The translations under genes and the position numbers were made by a program. Source: CPC320 sp002684375 (GTDB lineage: Bacteria; Pseudomonadota; Alphaproteobacteria; Rhodobacterales; Rhodobacteraceae). Taken from it: 45,475 bases of DNA. The notes beneath the pieces were generated by a model. That model had not been told where the DNA came from. It made no database searches and saw nothing but the letters and a program-made list of their open reading frames with translations. Position 1 is the first letter of the stretch. Each line of letters opens with the position of its first letter. The stretch spans positions 1 through 45,475 of the forward strand of contig CBFIHZ010000032.1 of the NCBI GenBank assembly GCA_965662545.1. Direction: 5' to 3'. This document shows, piece after piece, positions 41,553 through 45,475 of this stretch.

Positions 41553-42773
41553 TTAAAGGTTAGGATTTTCCTGAGGCTTCAGCCCATTTTCAAGCGCTGC
41601 CACCCCAGGCAAGGTTTTGCCTTCCATCCATTCCAGAAATGCGCCACCAGCGGTGGATAGATAGGTGAAATTGTCAGCAGCGCCTGCTTTATTCAGGGCC
41701 GCCACGGTATCACCGCCCCCGGCAATTGATACCAAATTTCCTGCCTTGGTTAAATTGGCCGCCTCGCACGCGGCGGCGTTGGTGGCGGTATCAAAAGGGT
41801 CGAGTTCGAAGGCTCCCAAAGGCCCATTCCAAATGAGAGTTTTGGCAGCAGAGAAACAATCGGTGATTCGCGCAATTGTTTGCGCGCCGGCATCCAGGAT
41901 CATGCCGTCGGCCGGACAGGCGTTGGCTGCAACTGTTTGATGCGGGGCATTGGCGGTGAACTCGCGGGCGACAACAACGTCGCTGGGCAGGATAATTTCA
42001 CAGCCTCCCGCTGCGGCGCGTGCCAGAATATCCTTGGCAGTAGCTTTCATATCATGCTCGGCTAGAGATGTCCCGACCGGGTAGCCTTGGGCGGCGAGAA
42101 ACGTGTTGGCCATGCCGCCGCCAATGACCAAATGATCAACTTTGGTGACCAGATTGCCGAGCAGCGCCAGTTTGGTCGAGACTTTTGCCCCTCCCACCAC
42201 CGCAACAACCGGATGTTTGGGGGCGCCCAAGGCGGTTTCGAGCGCCTCAAGCTCTGCCGCCATCAGTCGACCGGCGCAGGAGGGCAGCAAACGTGCCAAG
42301 GCTTCTGTGCTCGCATGGGCGCGGTGCGCGGCTGAGAAGGCGTCATTGCAATACACATCGCCCAGCGCGGCCATCCGCGCGGCAAATGCAGGGTCATTGG
42401 TCTCTTCTGCCGCGTGATAGCGGGTATTTTCCAGCAGCAGTACGTCCCCTTTTGGCAGGGCTTGCAGGGCCGCAGCCGGGCCTGCGCCGATGCAGTCTGC
42501 GGCAAACATCACCGAAGTTCCGAGCGCCTGTTCAAGTGGGGCAATCAGTGGCTGCAGACTGAACTCGGGCTGGCGCTGACCTTTTGGACGCCCGAAATGG
42601 GCCAGTAGCACCGGTATGCCTCCGGCGGCTAGAATGGTCTGCACCGTTGGGACAATGCGGATGATTCGGGTGGCATCGGTAACGGCGCCCTCTTGCATAG
42701 GTACGTTGATATCGACCCGCACGAGTACCCTTTTATTGGTAAGATGAATGTCCTCAAGTGTTTTCCAGCTCAT
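41553..42773 (-). CDS. pgk: Phosphoglycerate kinase
   Basis: A 406-residue glycolytic kinase that interconverts 1,3-bisphosphoglycerate and 3-phosphoglycerate with ADP/ATP. Substrate contacts RVDINVPM, LLAHFGRPKG and LLENTRYHAAEE are in the N-lobe; ATP contacts VVGGAKVSTKLALL and SIAGGGDTVAALNKAG are in the C-lobe. It is divergent from the cyclophilin pair, with 139 bases between the starts. GAGGCG precedes the ATG. Confidence 0.97.
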   Translation of the reverse strand: MSWKTLEDIHLTNKRVLVRVDINVPMQEGAVTDATRIIRIVPTVQTILAAGGIPVLLAHFGRPKGQRQPEFSLQPLIAPLEQALGTSVMFAADCIGAGPAAALQALPKGDVLLLENTRYHAAEETNDPAFAARMAALGDVYCNDAFSAAHRAHASTEALARLLPSCAGRLMAAELEALETALGAPKHPVVAVVGGAKVSTKLALLGNLVTKVDHLVIGGGMANTFLAAQGYPVGTSLAEHDMKATAKDILARAAAGGCEIILPSDVVVAREFTANAPHQTVAANACPADGMILDAGAQTIARITDCFSAAKTLIWNGPLGAFELDPFDTATNAAACEAANLTKAGNLVSIAGGGDTVAALNKAGAADNFTYLSTAGGAFLEWMEGKTLPGVAALENGLKPQENPNL

Positions 42774-42912
42774 ATCTCACGCCTCTGCCTTGGTAACTCT
42801 GCACTTAAACCGCTGTTTGGTTGATCCTGTGGCTTGCGTCAATGTCTCAGCTTGTCCCCCTGCAGTAAGCAGACTAGATAATGTTAAACTTACAGCGCGA
42901 AGGAGAGCCGGG

Positions 42913-43686
42913 ATGGCCGATGGGATTAAATATCGCAATGAAAAACAAAAATCTTTGATTTTAGACGAATTGGCTGCGGCAGGCATGGCGGAAGCTGATT
43001 TGGCCGAGATGATCGCTACCGGCAAGGTGGAATATGGTAAAAATAAAATGTTGACTGAAAAAAGCCGTAAACAGATTAAGGCTTTGATCAAACAGGCGCT
43101 TGGCGGAACCAAAGCTGCCAAGGCAAAAAAACCGGCACCTAAGGCTAAGAAAGCAGCCGCCAAGGGCAAAGCAAAGCTGGATGCGGCCATCAAGGATCCC
43201 GAAAACACCGTCTTGATCCAATTGAAGGATGGAACAGTTATTGTGGAGTTGCTGGTTGATATTGCGCCCGGACATTGCGCGCGGATGAAAGAGCTGGCCC
43301 GTGGTGGAGAATATGACAATGTCGCGTTCCACCGGGTGATAGACGGCTTTATGGCGCAAACCGGTGATGTGAAAAACGGCGATATGGAAGATGATTTCAA
43401 TTTGCGTATGGCGGGCACTGGGGGCTCTGACCTGCCAGATTTGATGGCGGAGTTTTCGGGCGTTCCGCATGATCGCGGGACATTGGCGGCGGCGCGCAGC
43501 CAGAACCCCAACTCGGCCAATAGTCAGTTTTTCATCAATTTTGGCGACAATCATTTCCTCAACCGCCAGTACACGGTCTATGGTCGTGTGCTCAAGGGCA
43601 TGGATCATGTCGATGCGATCGTGCGCGGGGAACCTCCTGTCAGTCCTGACCGAATGATCTCAGTAAAGGTGGCCGCCGATGTATAA
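42913..43686 (+). CDS. Cyclophilin-type peptidyl-prolyl isomerase with basic N-terminal extension
   Basis: A 257-residue protein. The C-terminal ~165 residues are a cyclophilin that isomerises peptidyl-proline bonds (FHRVIDGFMAQTGD, NSANSQFFINFGDN, FLNRQYTVYGRV). The first ~90 residues are unusual for a bacterial cyclophilin: a charged helical segment (KQKSLILDELAAAGMAEADL, EKSRKQIKALIKQ), then a Lys/Ala/Pro tract, TKAAKAKKPAPKAKKAAAKG, like histone H1-type tails. No signal peptide, so cytoplasmic. The ATG at 42913 has AAGGAG upstream, so the extension is within the translated product. It overlaps the next gene by 8 bases. Confidence 0.9.
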   Translation: MADGIKYRNEKQKSLILDELAAAGMAEADLAEMIATGKVEYGKNKMLTEKSRKQIKALIKQALGGTKAAKAKKPAPKAKKAAAKGKAKLDAAIKDPENTVLIQLKDGTVIVELLVDIAPGHCARMKELARGGEYDNVAFHRVIDGFMAQTGDVKNGDMEDDFNLRMAGTGGSDLPDLMAEFSGVPHDRGTLAAARSQNPNSANSQFFINFGDNHFLNRQYTVYGRVLKGMDHVDAIVRGEPPVSPDRMISVKVAADV

Positions 43687-44227
43687 GCTTGCAGCAGTAT
43701 TCAGTTTTTTGGCCGCACCGGTTTTGGCAACCGGATTACAGATTGAAGTGGCAGGCGAGGGCGCGAACGGCGTGATCACCGTCGATCTTTTAGAGGATGT
43801 GGCGCCCAACCATGTGGCGCATATCGCAGCTTTGGCGGCAGATGGCATTTATGACAATGTGGTGTTTCATCGGGTGATAGATGGCTTTATGGCGCAAACC
43901 GGCGATGTTCAATATGGCAAAGCAGGCGCAGATACCAGCCGTGCCGGTATGGGTGGCTCAGACAAGCCTGATCTGAAAGCGGAATTTTCAGAGGTACCCT
44001 ATGACCGTGGCATCGTCGGCATGGCGCGCAGTTCGAACCCTGACAGCGCCAACAGCCAGTTTTTTATCATGTTCGCCCCCGGGCATTTCCTGAATGGAAA
44101 ATACACAGTGGTCGGCAAGGTCACCGATGGCATGGATGTGGTTGATGCAATCAAGCTTGGCCTTGGACCAAATGGTGCGGTTATTGGCGCACCGGACGTG
44201 ATGCGCCGGGTGACTGTCATCGACTAA
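43679..44227 (+). CDS. Exported cyclophilin-type peptidyl-prolyl isomerase
   Basis: A 182-residue cyclophilin with a signal peptide (MYKLAAVFSFLAAPVLATG, cleavage near ATG-LQ), so it folds proteins in the periplasm. FHRVIDGFMAQTGD, NSANSQFFIMFAPGHFLNGK and YTVVGKV mark the active domain. It overlaps the preceding cytoplasmic cyclophilin by 8 bases and probably arose from it or its ancestor by duplication. Its stop codon lies inside a 14-base tandem duplication. Confidence 0.93.
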   Translation: MYKLAAVFSFLAAPVLATGLQIEVAGEGANGVITVDLLEDVAPNHVAHIAALAADGIYDNVVFHRVIDGFMAQTGDVQYGKAGADTSRAGMGGSDKPDLKAEFSEVPYDRGIVGMARSSNPDSANSQFFIMFAPGHFLNGKYTVVGKVTDGMDVVDAIKLGLGPNGAVIGAPDVMRRVTVID

Positions 44228-44240
44228 CTGTCATCGACTA
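44213..44240 (+). repeat. 14-base exact tandem duplication across a stop codon
   Basis: ACTGTCATCGACTA occurs twice in tandem (44213-44226, 44227-44240). The junction creates the TAA stop of the exported cyclophilin gene; the second copy is followed by G, giving TAG, perhaps the older stop. Confidence 0.9.
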
Positions 44241-44486
44241 GACGAGGCGGTAAAATGCAAACTCCGCACCTGCCATAGCGGCGGGTGTGGGCTCCATCGG
44301 TCAATAGTGGCCTACAGATTTTTAACTTTCAGGGCGCATGACGCCCAGACTTGATTGTCGCGCTTTTTTCGCGATACTGGTCATATTCATATACGTTATC
44401 TTTGTTGTTCTGTGTCTATATTCAAAAAATTGGCGCGCCGCTGCGCAAAAGCTCGGTCATCGTGAATTTGTTTTTGGAGTTTTTCA
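44228..44486. other. Spacer between cyclophilin and TPR genes
   Basis: It contains a wobble-paired hairpin, CGCACCTGCC/GGCGGGTGTG (about 44260-44290), possibly ending the cyclophilin operon, and GGGCG-N5-CGCCC (44332-44346). No T run follows either. The remainder is AT-rich promoter-like sequence. Confidence 0.4.
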
Positions 44487-45218
44487 ATGTCCTTAGATGT
44501 GGATAAAGCCCTGCGCCGGGCGGCACGGTTGATGAAAAATGCCGAGCTGACTGCAGCAGAGACGATTTACAAGGACATTTTGACGAGTTTTCCCAAAAAT
44601 TCAAAGGCCCTTCGGGGATATCAACGGATGAAATCAACAGATGTTGTGACAGGTCCAGAAGGATCAGCGCCATCCCCGCAACAGATGCAAGCGGTGATGG
44701 CGCTGTGTCATCAAGGTCAGTTTACAGAGGTCCTATCAAAGCTGGATCTGCTGTTAGAGGCATTTCCCGATGCCCCTGCAGTGTACAATCTGCAGGGTGC
44801 CTCAAGGGCGGCTCTGGGTCGTTACGACGGTGCGGTCGACAGCTTTAAAAGGGCGATCAAACTTAAACCTGATGACGCCAGAAGTTATTTTAATATTGGC
44901 AATGTCCAAAAGGAAACTGGCGCATTGGACGCCGCGATTGCGAATTACGATAGTGCCCTGAAGATTAAGCCTGACCATGTTGCGGCTTTACGGAATAAAG
45001 GCAATGTCCTGCAGGATAAGGGGGACGCAAGGGCGGCGATTGCCAGCTATAAAAGCGCCATTGAAATTGAACCCAAACATGCACTGACCCATTATCAGAT
45101 GGGGTTTGTGGTGTCGGACGTCTTGTGGCAGCGGTTTGGGTCGCATCTTCCAGGTAAGCTCAGCGATGCCGGAGCAACGGCAAAAGACAATCGTCTGTTT
45201 CTGCAAGCGGTCTTGTAG
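44487..45218 (+). CDS. TPR protein, 3' end replaced by transposase sequence
   Basis: The first ~204 codons encode tetratricopeptide repeats: PAVYNLQGASRAALGRYDGA, ARSYFNIGNVQKETGALDAA, VAALRNKGNVLQDKGDARAA and HALTHYQMG, with consensus residues at the usual 34-residue spacing. TPRs mediate protein binding; in this type they often precede a sulfotransferase or glycosyltransferase domain, which is absent. From about 45099 the frame continues into SDVLWQRFGSHLPGKLSDAG and AKDNRLFLQAVL, the N-terminus of an IS5-family transposase, then stops at TAG 45216-45218. The native C-terminus is therefore lost, and the product is a truncated chimera. The TPR part is well supported; function is unknown. Confidence 0.75.
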   Translation: MSLDVDKALRRAARLMKNAELTAAETIYKDILTSFPKNSKALRGYQRMKSTDVVTGPEGSAPSPQQMQAVMALCHQGQFTEVLSKLDLLLEAFPDAPAVYNLQGASRAALGRYDGAVDSFKRAIKLKPDDARSYFNIGNVQKETGALDAAIANYDSALKIKPDHVAALRNKGNVLQDKGDARAAIASYKSAIEIEPKHALTHYQMGFVVSDVLWQRFGSHLPGKLSDAGATAKDNRLFLQAVL

Positions 45219-45475
45219 TGGGTGCGCACCGGCTCGCCGTGGCGCGATCTGCTACCTGCCTTTGGCCATTGTGTGCTCATGCGGTTGGGCGAACGACAAA
45301 GATCATCGTGTTGGTGGATGTGCTCGGCAATTTGATTCGGTTTCAGCTGCTGCAGGGGCAAGCGCATGATATGAAAAGTATCGCGCGATTGATCAAAGGC
45401 GTTTCATTTGATGCACTGCGCGCGGACAAGGCGTTTGACCCGGGCTGGCTGTTACACGACCTCAATGAGCGCGGT
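45099..45475 (+). mobile_element. Decayed IS5-family transposase remnant (continues past window)
   Basis: From ATG 45099 the translation is transposase-like (LWQRFGSHLPGK, DNRLFLQAVL). A TAG where a Trp codon is expected breaks it, then WVRTGSPWRDLLPAFGH continues in the same frame. From 45287 the sequence is in another frame: GRTTKIIVLVDVLGNLIRFQ, then QGQAHDMKSIARLIKGV and LRADKAFDPGWLLHDLNERG, the middle catalytic part of the same family. The residues normally between PAFG and GRTTKI are missing, so an internal deletion removed about a quarter of the protein. No terminal inverted repeat is seen at the left edge. It cannot transpose by itself. Confidence 0.8.

Overview
The window looks like chromosomal DNA of a marine alphaproteobacterium of the Rhodobacterales (Roseobacter group), of moderate rather than high G+C. 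The evidence is the gene order fabD-fabG-acpP-fabF-mltG ... cysE ... pdhCBA ... fda-pgk, an E1-beta subunit with its own lipoyl domain, an RcGTA-type remnant, and the style of the transport and catabolic operons. Genus cannot be read from the sequence; a low-G+C pelagic roseobacter is only a guess. No rRNA, tRNA or CRISPR array was recognised.

Layout. (1) 1-1253: gene debris, namely a short-chain dehydrogenase pseudogene and a possible IS21-type end. (2) 1254-3520: an acyl-CoA dehydrogenase convergent with moaA. (3) 3664-12985: a catabolic island on the minus strand with a polyamine/opine-type ABC importer (binding protein, ATPase, two permeases), a GMC oxidoreductase and a mandelate-racemase-subgroup enzyme in one probable operon, followed by a DAO-type amine oxidase divergent from a LysR regulator. 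(4) 13328-15542: a tungstate importer in the order tupB-tupC-tupA. (5) 15599-27051: a xylose regulon with a ROK repressor divergent from xylFHG, and xylB-xylA-galM on the minus strand. The two arms end in an unusual convergent pair, an exported FG-GAP/UnbV protein after xylG and an exported di-heme cytochrome c peroxidase after galM, whose 3' ends overlap by 7 bases. (6) 28332-33208: fatty-acid synthesis genes and mltG. (7) 33339-34742: the most interesting stretch. An RcGTA-like gene transfer agent cluster appears to have collapsed by one in-frame deletion. A small-terminase-like gene remains, followed by a single ORF that joins the first ~63 codons of the large terminase (g2-like) to the last ~180 codons of the tail/host-specificity protein (g15-like). 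(8) 34699-44227: housekeeping genes (DksA/TraR-like protein, cysE, pdhCBA, ftsB-like, fda, pgk, two cyclophilins). (9) 44487-45475: a TPR protein gene whose 3' end is fused in frame to the start of a decayed IS5-family transposase.

Genes that work together: xylFHG imports xylose, XylA and XylB convert it to xylulose 5-phosphate, GalM equilibrates anomers, and the ROK protein probably senses the sugar. PdhABC, Fda and Pgk are central carbon genes. TupABC supplies tungstate and MoaA starts molybdopterin synthesis, so both could serve Mo/W enzymes. A 16-base exact motif lies upstream of both the ABC binding-protein gene and xylR, which suggests linked regulation of the catabolic island and the xylose regulon.

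All family assignments come from reading translated motifs by eye; no database search was run.
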